Assembly: GCF_020169515.1 (NCBI RefSeq)
Contig: NZ_JAHMHW010000023.1
Coordinates: forward strand, 1-64,000
Reading direction: 5' to 3'
DNA from: Paenibacillus vietnamensis
Lineage (GTDB): Bacteria; Bacillota; Bacilli; Paenibacillales; Paenibacillaceae
Length of the DNA: 64,000 nucleotides
The notes under the pieces were generated by a model. That model saw only the letters and a program-made list of their open reading frames with translations, was not told the origin of the DNA and searched no databases. The position numbers were made by a program, and so were the translations under genes. This document shows, in pieces, positions 42,171 through 52,200 of the stretch (the first letter of the stretch is position 1; every line of letters starts with the position of its first letter).

Positions 42171-43733
42171 TTGTCGGCGTTAGACTATTGCAAGGTACTG
42201 ATCGTGGATGATGAAGTGCTGATCAGGCAGGGGATCAAGCATTTCATGAACTGGGAGCAGGAAGGCTTTCACATTGTCGGGGAAGCGTCCAACGGAAAGG
42301 AAGCGCTGGAGCGGATCGCCGAGCTTCGGCCGCATATCGTCATTACGGATATCGTTATGCCCGTCATGGACGGAGAGGAGCTGACCAAGCTTATCAAGCA
42401 GCATTATCCGGACATTGAAGTGATCGTATTAAGCAGTTTCGGCGAATTCGATTACGTCAGGTCGACCTTCCAAAGCGGGGTAGCGGACTATATTTTGAAG
42501 CCGAAGCTGGATATGCAGCATTTGCTGGCCGTTCTTAAGCTGACCGCGGCCAAAATCCCGTCTCTTCGCCCGAAAGAGCAGGCGGGCGGCAACGGCCTGT
42601 CGGTGGACAGGCTTCTCGAACGGCTGCTGTCGGGCTACGAGGCGGGATATGAACAGGCGGAGGTAGCGGCCGTATTTCCGAACCGGCATTTTTGCCTGGC
42701 CGGAATGAATTTGCGGAGTATCCGGGAGCAGGTCCAGTCCGGACCGGGCAGCCTGAAGCAGCGGCTGGAGTCGGAAGGCGGCAGCTTGCTGGAGGGAGCT
42801 GTCTGCCGGCTGCTCCCGACGGACGAAAGCATAGCCGTACTGCTGCTGAATGTAGACGACAAAGGACTCGCGGCACTGCCTGCGTGGGCAAGAGGAGCAG
42901 CCGGCCTGCTTGCAGGCGCAGCCCCGGGTCTTGCCTTGGCGGTCAGCGAGCCGTTCGCCGAGCTGAACCGGCTCGGTTCCGTCTACCGGAGCTCCCTGCT
43001 CAAGCTGATGGATTATTCATTTTATTTTCCGGAGAAAAGCCTGCTGTTCTACAATGAGCTGCCTGCATCGAAGCCTGCTGCGGAAAGCTTTAATCTGAAC
43101 CGGTTCACCGAGGAATTCAAGCGCGGGCGGTTCGAGTCCGCCTTCGGTTATTTGCGGGAGCATGTTCAGGCGATGGCGGGCAGCTACGAGACGGATGTGT
43201 TCGAGTTTAAATCGGTGCTTGGCAATCTGATTTTCAACATCACGGTATTACTAAGTAATATGGAGTATGGCGTAAAGGAGCTGGAGAAAAATAAATACGC
43301 CTATTTCAAAGCGATCGAGGAGGCCCGTTATGCGGATGAGGCGATTGCACGGCTGAACGAGTTTATTGCGGAGGCGGAAAATTGTATTGCGGAGAAAGCC
43401 GCCCAGTCCGGCAACGCGAACATGAAGAAGCTGCTGGACTATATCGACGAGCACTACGCGGAGCCTTTAAGCCTGACGGAGATGGCGAAGCATTTTCATT
43501 TTAACCCCTCGTATTTGTCCAGCTACTTCTCATCCCATCACAGTGAGGGGTTTATCGAATACTTGCACCGGGTCCGCACAGACAAAGCGGCGGAACTGCT
43601 GCGCAAAGGAGAGGCGACGATTTCGGAAATCAGCGGACTGGTCGGCTATTCGGACCACAGCTACTTCACCAAGGTATTCAAGAAGCTGACGGGCATGTCG
43701 CCGAGCAGGTACCGCAGACAATATATGAAATAA
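42171..43733 (+). CDS. YesN-type response regulator, AraC DNA-binding
   Basis: 520-residue regulator: N-terminal receiver domain with phospho-acceptor Asp60 in ITDIVMPVMDG, a long middle region, and a C-terminal pair of AraC-type helix-turn-helix motifs (LTEMAKHFHFNPSYLSSYFS, then SGLVGYSDHSYFTKVFKKLT). It should activate the sugar-uptake genes downstream in response to its partner kinase. The start is TTG, behind AGGAGGGG; a good site makes ATG unnecessary. Kinase gene follows after 8 bases. Confidence 0.93.
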   Translation: MSALDYCKVLIVDDEVLIRQGIKHFMNWEQEGFHIVGEASNGKEALERIAELRPHIVITDIVMPVMDGEELTKLIKQHYPDIEVIVLSSFGEFDYVRSTFQSGVADYILKPKLDMQHLLAVLKLTAAKIPSLRPKEQAGGNGLSVDRLLERLLSGYEAGYEQAEVAAVFPNRHFCLAGMNLRSIREQVQSGPGSLKQRLESEGGSLLEGAVCRLLPTDESIAVLLLNVDDKGLAALPAWARGAAGLLAGAAPGLALAVSEPFAELNRLGSVYRSSLLKLMDYSFYFPEKSLLFYNELPASKPAAESFNLNRFTEEFKRGRFESAFGYLREHVQAMAGSYETDVFEFKSVLGNLIFNITVLLSNMEYGVKELEKNKYAYFKAIEEARYADEAIARLNEFIAEAENCIAEKAAQSGNANMKKLLDYIDEHYAEPLSLTEMAKHFHFNPSYLSSYFSSHHSEGFIEYLHRVRTDKAAELLRKGEATISEISGLVGYSDHSYFTKVFKKLTGMSPSRYRRQYMK

Positions 43734-43741
43734 GAGAAGAG

Positions 43742-45535
43742 ATGGTTATGAGACGACTATTGGACCGATTCAAATATAACGGGCTGTTTGTCAAAATGTT
43801 CATCGTCATGGTCGCCAGCATCATCGCCGTGTCGGTGACGACCACCTGGACGACGATTAATATGTCGGAGCGTGTCTTCATGGAGACGTTCAGCATTACC
43901 AATTCGAAGGTCATCGAGCAAATCAAGAGCAGCCTCGATTCTTTTAATTATTCGATCGTGACCGCTGCCAACAATATTTCCCAGAGCGGGTCGATCCGGG
44001 GTTTCCTGACGGAGACGGACGGGAGCAGCTCCGTATCCGTCTTCAAAGATTATTACAGCATGAGCCAGCAAATGAAGCGGATCAATACAGGAGTTGCCGC
44101 CTATGAGGTCGGCGTCACCGTGACGGGTGTTAACGGCAGAAGCTATGCGTCCGACCGCTCCTATTGGCCATTGACGGTCGATGAGCTGCGCGGGCATCCG
44201 ATTACGGTCAAGACGCTCAAGGAGCCCCGCCGGCTGATCTATCAGTTCGACGACGCCGGGAGCTCCGGAAAACCGGAGGGGGAGCCCGCGATCATCGCCT
44301 CCAAGGCGCTGATAAACCGGACTTCTGAATACGTCTACGGTACCGTGTATTTCTCGATGCTGGAGCGGGACTTCCGGCGGTTCTACGAGAGCTTCACCAG
44401 CCTCGGCAACGACGTGGCGGTGCTCGACAGCGACGGAACGATCGTGTCGGCCAACCGGGAGGATTGGATCGGCATGCCTGCAGCCGAGCTTCTTCAGTAT
44501 GCCAAGGAAATCGAGGAGCAATCGCTGCCGTACAAAAACGTCGATATTATGGACAAAAACCAGATCGTCCTGTCGGAATATTTGGCTTCCTTCGATTTAT
44601 ACCTCGTGAACCTGATTGACAAGGAAACCGCCATCGGGCAGCTGCGTGATACGAAGACGACCGTACTGATCGTCATGGCGATCGTTGCGGCTGCGGTTAT
44701 TATCGTGTTCATCATATCCCGGCGCCTGACCAAATCTTTGACAAGACTGGTCAAGCAAATTTCTACAATATCCAAATATGAATTCGATCATTATGTTACG
44801 GTCGGGGGCAGCTACGAGACCCGTCAGCTCGGCCAGGCTTTCAACGATATGCTGGACGAGCTCCAGGAGTATGTGAAGGAGCTGGTCCATACCCAGAAGC
44901 AGCAGCGCAACGCGGAGCTGGAGGCGCTTCAGCAGCAGATTAATCCGCATTTCCTGTACAATACACTCGCTTCGGTGAAATTCATGGTCCAGCAGGGAAG
45001 CAAGGACAAAGCCGCGGAAACGATCAATGCGCTGATCTCTCTTCTGCAGAACGCAATCGGCAACGTCAGCGAGACGATTCCCCTGAGCCAGGAGCTGGTG
45101 AATATGAAAAACTACGTTTTCATCAATCACGTAAGGTACGGCGAGCGGATAAAAGTGAATTATTTTATCGCCCCGGATTGTATGGGGTATCACGTGCCGA
45201 AGCTGATCATCCAGCCTTTTATCGAAAATGCCTTTTTCCATGCGTTTAACCGCAAAGCCGACGGGCATATTTACATCATGGCCGCGCAGGAGGCGGATGC
45301 GCTCAACATTGAAGTCGTCGACAACGGCGACGGCATGAATGTAGAGGCGGAGGCGCCTGCCGGCAGCCATCTGCCAAGGCCGAAGAGCAAGCGCCAGCTG
45401 TTCACGGGAATCGGCGTCAAAAACGTTCACGACCGGATCAAGCTGCTGTACGGGGAGCACTACGGCGTCACGATCAGCAGCGAGTTTGGAGAAGGAACGA
45501 AGGTGAAAATCCGAATTCCTCTGCTAAGAGGGTAA
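43742..45535 (+). CDS. YesM-type sensor histidine kinase
   Basis: 597-residue membrane kinase: N-terminal helix, large extracellular sensing region (about 35-300), second helix near 310, a HAMP domain, and the His_kinase domain with the phospho-acceptor in QQINPHFLYNTLAS plus the ATPase motifs PKLIIQPFIENAFFHA and DNGDGM. It forms a two-component pair with the YesN-like regulator and likely senses a sugar or sugar-bound binding protein. The start may be ATG 43742 or 43748; the latter is better spaced from GAAGAG. Confidence 0.92.
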   Translation: MVMRRLLDRFKYNGLFVKMFIVMVASIIAVSVTTTWTTINMSERVFMETFSITNSKVIEQIKSSLDSFNYSIVTAANNISQSGSIRGFLTETDGSSSVSVFKDYYSMSQQMKRINTGVAAYEVGVTVTGVNGRSYASDRSYWPLTVDELRGHPITVKTLKEPRRLIYQFDDAGSSGKPEGEPAIIASKALINRTSEYVYGTVYFSMLERDFRRFYESFTSLGNDVAVLDSDGTIVSANREDWIGMPAAELLQYAKEIEEQSLPYKNVDIMDKNQIVLSEYLASFDLYLVNLIDKETAIGQLRDTKTTVLIVMAIVAAAVIIVFIISRRLTKSLTRLVKQISTISKYEFDHYVTVGGSYETRQLGQAFNDMLDELQEYVKELVHTQKQQRNAELEALQQQINPHFLYNTLASVKFMVQQGSKDKAAETINALISLLQNAIGNVSETIPLSQELVNMKNYVFINHVRYGERIKVNYFIAPDCMGYHVPKLIIQPFIENAFFHAFNRKADGHIYIMAAQEADALNIEVVDNGDGMNVEAEAPAGSHLPRPKSKRQLFTGIGVKNVHDRIKLLYGEHYGVTISSEFGEGTKVKIRIPLLRG

Positions 45536-45600
45536 AAATCGTACCAAAATCCAAAAATCGTCCAAGTATGCGCCGCAAGCATCAGAAAATCGATAATAAT

Positions 45601-45644
45601 TTGACAAGTCAAGGCAAAGATAATTCTAACGTCCTGAATCTTCA
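45601..45644 (+). promoter_or_regulatory. possible promoter of the sugar-transport operon
   Basis: TTGACA at 45601-45606 is clear. A weak -10, TTCTAA, lies 17 bases on. The palindrome CTGAATCTTCAG (45633-45644) next to it could be a regulator site. Confidence 0.4.
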
Positions 45645-45712
45645 GAATGCTAAGATTAATGCAGGAAGCGGGGAAACGCTTACAGGACAGATAAATAAAT
45701 GGAGGTCTTGAC

Positions 45713-47008
45713 ATGAAAAAAATTATTGTCTTGCTGCTTGCAAGCATCCTGATTTTGTCGGCTTGCGGAACCAAAACAGACAACGGCAACGCGGGCGCCG
45801 GTGAAGGGGCAGCGGAAACGAGCAAAATTACGATTTGGGCTTGGGATCCGAATTTCAACATTAAAGCAATGAATCTTGCGAAGGACGCTTATGCGGCGAA
45901 AAATCCGGACCTGACGGTTGAAATTATCGAGAACGCCCAGAACGATATCGTTCAAAAGCTGAACACGGGCCTCAGCTCGGGAACGACAAAAGGTCTTCCA
46001 AACATCGTGCTGATCGAGGACTACCGTGCGCAAAGCTTCCTGCAGGCTTATCCGGACGCTTTCTATCCGCTGACGGACGTCATCAAGGCTTCCGAATTCG
46101 CCGATTACAAAATCGGACCTACCAGCGTAGACGGCAAAAACTACGGCCTTCCATTCGACTCGGGCGTAACCGGTCTGTATGTAAGAACGGATTACCTGGA
46201 GCAAGCGGGTTACAGCATTGAAGATATGCAGGACATTACTTGGGACCAATACATTGAGATCGGCAAAGCGGTAAAAGAAAAAACGGGCAAGGACTGGATT
46301 TCCCTTGATCCGAACGATATGGGCATTCTCCGCGTCATGGCTCAATCGGCAGGCTCGTGGTATTTGAAGCCTGACGGCAAATCGGCCGACCTGGAAGGAA
46401 ATGTTGCTCTGAAGGAAGCTTTTGAAACATACAAAAAAATGATGGACGCCAACATCGTCAGAATCCATGCCGACTGGAGCCAATATGTAGCGAATTACAA
46501 CAGCGGTGATGTTGCATCGGTTCCTACAGGAAACTGGTTCACTCCTTCCATTACGGCTGCGGCCGACCAATCGGGCAAATGGGCGGTTGCTCCGCTGCCA
46601 AAGCTGACCAATAACGAGAAATCCGTACACGCTTCGAACCTTGGCGGAAGCTCCTGGTATGTGCTGAACGTGCCGGGCAAAGAAAAAGCGGCTGAATTCC
46701 TTGGCGCTACGTTTGGCTCCGACGTTGATCTGTACCAGAAGCTGGTTACCGAAGTCGGCGCGATCGGAACGTATAAGCCTGCTGCGGCAGGAGAAGCCTA
46801 CAAAGCTGCGAACGAATTTTTCGGCGGACAAAAAATTGTAGAAGACTTTGCGAAATGGACGGCTGAAATTCCTAACGTGAACTATGGCATGCACACTTAC
46901 GCTATCGAGGATATTATCGTTGTTGAAATGCAAAATTTCTTGAACGGCAAATCCATCGACCAAGTGCTGGCCGATGCTCAGAAGCAAGCTGATGCGCAAA
47001 TTAAATAA
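45713..47008 (+). CDS. sugar ABC transporter substrate-binding lipoprotein
   Basis: 431-residue extracellular solute-binding protein of the family 1 type. Lipobox LSAC near residue 19 shows membrane anchoring. The core KITIWAWDPNFN near residue 41 and the tail GKSIDQVLADAQKQAD are typical. Ribosome site GGAGG precedes the ATG. A stem-loop separates it from the permease genes, likely allowing more binding protein than permease. Beta-galactosidase downstream suggests a galactoside or galacto-oligosaccharide ligand, which is inference. Confidence 0.93.
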   Translation: MKKIIVLLLASILILSACGTKTDNGNAGAGEGAAETSKITIWAWDPNFNIKAMNLAKDAYAAKNPDLTVEIIENAQNDIVQKLNTGLSSGTTKGLPNIVLIEDYRAQSFLQAYPDAFYPLTDVIKASEFADYKIGPTSVDGKNYGLPFDSGVTGLYVRTDYLEQAGYSIEDMQDITWDQYIEIGKAVKEKTGKDWISLDPNDMGILRVMAQSAGSWYLKPDGKSADLEGNVALKEAFETYKKMMDANIVRIHADWSQYVANYNSGDVASVPTGNWFTPSITAAADQSGKWAVAPLPKLTNNEKSVHASNLGGSSWYVLNVPGKEKAAEFLGATFGSDVDLYQKLVTEVGAIGTYKPAAAGEAYKAANEFFGGQKIVEDFAKWTAEIPNVNYGMHTYAIEDIIVVEMQNFLNGKSIDQVLADAQKQADAQIK

Positions 47009-47027
47009 GCTTAAATAGACAGAGACG

Positions 47028-47096
47028 GACCTTGGACGGGCCGCCTGCCTGCATCGCAATCCGGCGACAGGCGGCTTGTCCCAAGGTTTATTTTTG
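47028..47096 (+). terminator. stem-loop terminator/attenuator between SBP and permease genes
   Basis: CTTGGACGGGCCGCCTG (47031-47047) pairs with CAGGCGGCTTGTCCCAAG (47068-47085), followed by TTTATTTTTG. Confidence 0.7.
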
Positions 47097-47142
47097 AAAA
47101 TATAAGAATGTATAAGATTGATATACATGACTTACATTTCAT

Positions 47143-47192
47143 CGCGAAACGAGCTATTACCGCCAAAGGACGGCCATAGCCGTTTACGCTTG
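47143..47192 (+). repeat. dispersed repeat family B, copy
   Basis: CGCGAAACGAGCTATTACCG through TTTACGCTTG, with a central dyad ACGGC / GCCGT. Closely similar to 59879-59928. Confidence 0.8.
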
Positions 47193-47218
47193 AGTAGGAA
47201 TGGAAGGAGCTGACAGAG

Positions 47219-48094
47219 ATGAACATGAAAGCAAGAACGAACGCGATAAGCTGGTCTTTTATTGCCATCGCAGTCATTATGATTTGCGCCTTCTATTTCT
47301 ATCCGATGATTCAGGCGCTTATTATGTCATTCCAATCGGGTACGGGGACGAACCTCTCCTTTGTCGGTATCGACAATTATACCCGCTTGTTTACGGACAC
47401 CACGTTTAAAACGACTTTGTCGAATACCTTTCTTTACTTGGTCATACAAGTTCCTCTGATGATCGTGCTTGCCTTATTTATTTCGGTACTGCTGAACGAT
47501 AAAAATTTAAAGCTGAAAGGCTTTTTCCGTACGGCGATTTTCCTTCCCGCCGTTACGTCGCTTGTCGCTTACTCGGTTATCTTCAAATACCTGTTCGGCA
47601 CGGACGGGCTGATTAACACGATGCTCATGAAGCTTTCCCTTATTGCGGCTCCGATCCAATGGATCACGGATCCGTTCTGGGCTAAAATTACGATCATTAT
47701 CGCCATTACCTGGCGTTGGACCGGATATAACATGATTTTCTATTTGTCTGCATTGCAGAACATCGATGACTCGATTTACGAAGCGGCCCGCATCGACGGC
47801 GCCAATTCCTTTACTCAATTTTTCAAAATTACGGTGCCTTTGCTGAAGCCGATCATTTTGTTCACGTCCATCACATCGACGATCGGCACCCTGCAGCTGT
47901 TCGACGAGGTCATGAACATTACGAAAGGCGGCCCGGGCAACTCGACGATGACTTTGTCCCAATATATTTATAACTTGTCGTTTAAATATACGCCGGACTT
48001 CGGTTATGCTGCGACCGTGTCGTACGCCATCGTGATCCTGATCGTCATCTTCTCGATCCTACAGTTCAAATTGGCAGGTGATAAAAATGGCTAG
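47219..48094 (+). CDS. sugar ABC transporter permease 1
   Basis: 291-residue MalF/UgpA-type inner membrane protein with about six helices. The EAA loop is YEAARIDGANSFTQFFKITVP, near residue 189, where the ATPase docks. ATG follows GGAAGGAG. It overlaps the second permease gene by eight bases. No ATPase gene is present, so a shared ATPase such as MsmX is likely. Confidence 0.93.
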   Translation: MNMKARTNAISWSFIAIAVIMICAFYFYPMIQALIMSFQSGTGTNLSFVGIDNYTRLFTDTTFKTTLSNTFLYLVIQVPLMIVLALFISVLLNDKNLKLKGFFRTAIFLPAVTSLVAYSVIFKYLFGTDGLINTMLMKLSLIAAPIQWITDPFWAKITIIIAITWRWTGYNMIFYLSALQNIDDSIYEAARIDGANSFTQFFKITVPLLKPIILFTSITSTIGTLQLFDEVMNITKGGPGNSTMTLSQYIYNLSFKYTPDFGYAATVSYAIVILIVIFSILQFKLAGDKNG

Positions 48095-48911
48095 CCTCAA
48101 ACGGGTGTTCATTTATGTGTTTCTTAGTGCGGCGGCAGTCATCTCGATATTTCCGTTTCTGTGGATGATCGTCAGCTCGACGAACCGCTCGGTAGACGTT
48201 ACGCAGGGCAAGCTGCTTCCCGGCCCTTATCTCGGGGAAAATTTGAGCAAGGTGCTCGATACGGTCGATCTGATTCCGGCTTTGCTGAATTCCGCGAAAA
48301 TATCGATCACGACAACGCTGCTCGCGATGCTGATCGCGTCGCTCGCCGGCTACGGCTTTGAAATTTTCAGAAGCAGGGTCAAGGATAGAATCTTCAGCAT
48401 TCTGCTGCTGTCGATGATGATACCTTTTGCTGCGCTGATGGTGCCGCTCTACCGGATGTTCGGCAGCATCTCGCAGACGATGCCTTTTATCGGTATCGAC
48501 ACGATTTCATCGGTTATTTTGCCGACGGTGACGACGGCGTTCTTGATTTTCTTCTTCCGCCAAAGCACGAAGATGTTTCCGAAGGATATGCTCGAGGCGG
48601 GCCGGATGGACGGGCTGAGCGAGCTTGGCGTCTTCTTCCGGATCTACGTGCCGACGATGAAAACGACCTATGCGGCTGCGGCGATCATTACGTTCATGTC
48701 CAGCTGGAACAACTATCTGTGGCCGCTCGTCGTGCTGCAGTCGCCGGAGAAGCGGACGATTCCGCTCCTGATTTCGAATCTTGGCTCCAGCTACTCGCCC
48801 GATTACGGCGTCATTATGACGGTGATCCTGATCGCGACTTTGCCGACGGCGATCGTTTTCTTCCTGATGCAGAAGCATTTCGTAGCGGGAATGACGGGAT
48901 CGGTGAAGTAG
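48087..48911 (+). CDS. sugar ABC transporter permease 2
   Basis: 274-residue MalG/UgpE-type permease with about six helices and the EAA loop LEAGRMDGLSELGVFFRIYV near residue 170. ATG at 48087 has AGGTGA five bases upstream; the GTG at 48078 would hide that site. It partners the preceding permease to form the channel of the transporter. Confidence 0.93.
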   Translation: MASLKRVFIYVFLSAAAVISIFPFLWMIVSSTNRSVDVTQGKLLPGPYLGENLSKVLDTVDLIPALLNSAKISITTTLLAMLIASLAGYGFEIFRSRVKDRIFSILLLSMMIPFAALMVPLYRMFGSISQTMPFIGIDTISSVILPTVTTAFLIFFFRQSTKMFPKDMLEAGRMDGLSELGVFFRIYVPTMKTTYAAAAIITFMSSWNNYLWPLVVLQSPEKRTIPLLISNLGSSYSPDYGVIMTVILIATLPTAIVFFLMQKHFVAGMTGSVK

Positions 48912-48927
48912 CTTACAGAGTTTGTGA

Positions 48928-49113
48928 GAATAACTGGATTTGTTGTATCTAATTCCGGCATAGATGTGATTTGTAGCAAAATAAATGGAATTTTTACGTC
49001 TAATCTACGGAAAACGGGCTTTGTCCGAAAAAAGTGTCGAAATAGATACATCAAATCCCGTTAATGAATTAAAGGATATCCCCTCTGACAAAATACATGG
49101 AGTAAATCCAGGT
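48928..49113. repeat. dispersed repeat family A, copy 2
   Basis: Four units: forward at 48928-48960 and 48977-49010, reverse at about 49034-49064 and 49086-49113. Core AATAACTGGATTTGTTGTAT. Same two-forward, two-reverse plan as at 11219-11408. The gap 48912-49211 holds no gene. Confidence 0.65.
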
Positions 49114-49211
49114 ACTTCAAGACTGCGCCTGCGAGACAGGAACTTCAGCGGGTGATATAAGCCGCCACATTTTCTTTGACGGTGGACTACTAGATGTTGG
49201 GAGAGAAAGCA

Positions 49212-52200
49212 ATGAAAGCGACAAAGCCCAGCCTGGACTGGCTTAGCGACGTCGGCGTATTCGAGGTGAACCGGCTGAAGGCCCATTCCGACCATGCCTA
49301 TTACGGCACGTTGGAGGAGGCGGAGCGCCGGGCCCCGATGGCTATGCGTCATACGCTGAACGGTGCATGGAAATTTAATTACGCGGTCAACCCGGCCAGC
49401 CGTCTGGCTGATTTTTACAAAGAAGATTACAGCTGCGCAGGGTGGAACGACATTATGGTGCCCGGTCATATTCAGCTGCAGGGATACGGTCAGCCTCAAT
49501 ACGTCAATACGATGTATCCTTGGGACGGGCACGAGGAGCTGCGGCCGCCGGAAGTTTCGCAGGACCATAATCCGGTCGGGAGCTATGTGAAAAGCTTTTA
49601 TGTGCCGGAGACGATGAAGAACGAACCGGTGTTCATCTCCTTTCAGGGAGTCGAGTCGGCCTTTTACGTATGGCTGAACGGCGAATTTGTCGGTTATGGG
49701 GAGGATAGCTTTACCCCGTCCGAATTTGAGCTGACGCCGTATTTGCGTGAAGGAGAGAACCGGCTGGCGGTCGAGGTGTTCCAGCGCAGCACGGGAAGCT
49801 GGCTGGAGGATCAGGATTTCTGGCGGTTTTCGGGCATTTTCCGCGAGGTTTATTTGTACACGGTGCCGTCTATCCATGTCTATGACCTGGATGTGCGTGC
49901 GGAATTGGACGATTCGTTTACGCAAGGGACGCTGCAAGCGGGTCTGACATTCCGCGAGGCTCCCGAGGCAGGCGCGAAGGCGGTCATGACGCTGTATGAC
50001 ACCGAAGGCAGCAAGGTGGCCGCTGCAACGGCGGATATTGGCGGAAGCGGGACGGTTAAGCTTCAGGCTGAAGTAGAAGGGCCGAAACTGTGGAGCGCCG
50101 AGAAGCCTTACTTGTACCGGCTGACGATCGAGCTGCTCGACGGCGCCGGACGTCTCGTGGAGGCGATTCCGCACCGGGCGGGCTTCAGGCGCTTTGAAAT
50201 GAAAGATAAAATGATGCTTATCAACGGCGAGCGCATCGTCTTCAAGGGCGTTAACCGCCATGAATTCAACTGCCGCAAAGGCCGCGCCATTACGAAGGAA
50301 GATATGCTTTGGGATATTAAAACCTTGAAGCAAAACAATTTGAATGCCGTCCGCACGTCCCATTATCCGAACCAAAGCTACTGGTACGAGCTGTGCGACG
50401 AATACGGCGTCTATGTCATCGACGAAATGAATCTGGAAACGCACGGCTCATGGCAAAAGATGGGCGCAGTCGAGCCGTCCTGGAACATCCCGCGCAGCAA
50501 GCCGGAGTGGCAGTCGATCGTCATGGATCGTGCCGTGTCGATGTACGAGCGTGACAAAAACCATCCGTCCATCCTCATCTGGTCGCTCGGGAACGAATCT
50601 TATGTCGGCGATGTGCTTGTGAACGTAGCGCGATATTTCCGGAGCGTGGACAGCGGAAGACTGGTTCATTACGAAGGCGTCTTCTACGACCGCGACTATA
50701 CCGAGGCGAGCGACATGGAAAGCCGCATGTACGCTAAGCCTGCGGATATCGAGCAGTATTTGGACAACAATCCGGACAAGCCTTATATTAGCTGCGAATA
50801 TATGCATGCGATGGGCAACTCGCTTGGCGGCATGAGCAAATATACCGACCTGGAACGCAAATATCCGATGTATCAGGGCGGCTTTATTTGGGATTACATC
50901 GATCAGGCAATCGTGAAAAAGGACCGCTACGGCAAGGAGTTTCTCGCCTACGGCGGCGATTTTGGCGACCGGCCTACCGATTATGGCTTCTGCACGAACG
51001 GTATCGTTTACGCCGACCGCACGCTGTCGCCGAAGATGCAGGAAGTGAAGTTCCTTTACCAGAACATCAAGCTGCTCCCGGACCTTAGCGGCATTACGGT
51101 GCGCAACGAAAATTTGTTCGCGGATACGTCCGGCCTAGCTCTGGAATATGTCCTCTTCCGTGAAGGCATTGAAGTTGCACGCGGAACGGCAGACGTATCC
51201 GTCGCTCCGCAAAGCGAGGGAGTCGTACCGGTCGAGCTTGCGGAGGAGACGATTCAGGCACCGGGTGAATATGCGCTTCATGCCGCTTTTAAGTTGAAGG
51301 AGAGCACGCTTTGGGCGGAGTCAGGTCATGAAGTTGCGTTTGGTCAGCACGTGTTCCGGGTTGCGGCGACTCCTGGGGAAGCAAAAGCTGAGGACGGACG
51401 CAAGTTGAAGGTCGTGCACGGCGACGTCAACATCGGCGTGAAGGGACCGGATTTCAGCATCCTGTTCTCCAAGCAGGCGATGAGCCTCATATCGCTTAAT
51501 TACGCAGGCAGAGAAATGATCGCGGCTCCTCCTGCACCGCTTTTCTGGCGGGCGACAACCGACAATGACCGGGGCTATCACCAAGGCTTCGATGCCGGCG
51601 CCTGGTTCGCGGCTAGCCTTACCCGCAAATGCAGCGGCATCGAAGTGACCGAGGCGGAAGACGGGAGCGGCGTGACCGTTGCGTACCGATATCGCTATTC
51701 GATCAGCGACAAGCTGGAATCGGGCATCGCCTATACGGTTCGCAAGGACGGCAGCGTGCATGTGAAGGCGGAGTATAACGGCGCCGAAGGGCTGCCGCGC
51801 ATGCCGATCTTCGCCGTGTCCTTCAAGGTTCCGGCGGATTACGATCGGCTGGAGTGGTACGCGATGGGGCCGGAGGAGAACTATGCGGACCGCGCAAACG
51901 GCGCAAGGCTCGGTTTGTTCAGCGGGACAGCAGCCGGCAACGTATCCGGCTACGTTATGCCGCAGGAATCGGGCAATCGTACCGGCGTAAGACGCGTAAG
52001 CGTGCTGGACGGCGAAGGACGGGGCATTCGGGTTAGCGCTGCGGAGGAGCCGGTGGAATGCGGCATTTCCCCGTACACGGCGTTTGAGCTCGAGAACGCG
52101 CAGCATGTTTACGAGCTCCCTGAAGTGCACTACACCGTCATTACGGTAGCGGGGCGTCAGATGGGTGTCGGCGGTGACGACAGCTGGGGCGCTCCGGTCC

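Noticed and set aside
45680..47128. 482-codon open frame antisense to the sugar-binding protein gene
   Set aside because: Covers a clear lipoprotein gene; composition is that of an antisense shadow.
49005..50444. 479-codon open frame antisense to the beta-galactosidase gene
   Set aside because: Same reason; no ribosome site or motif.
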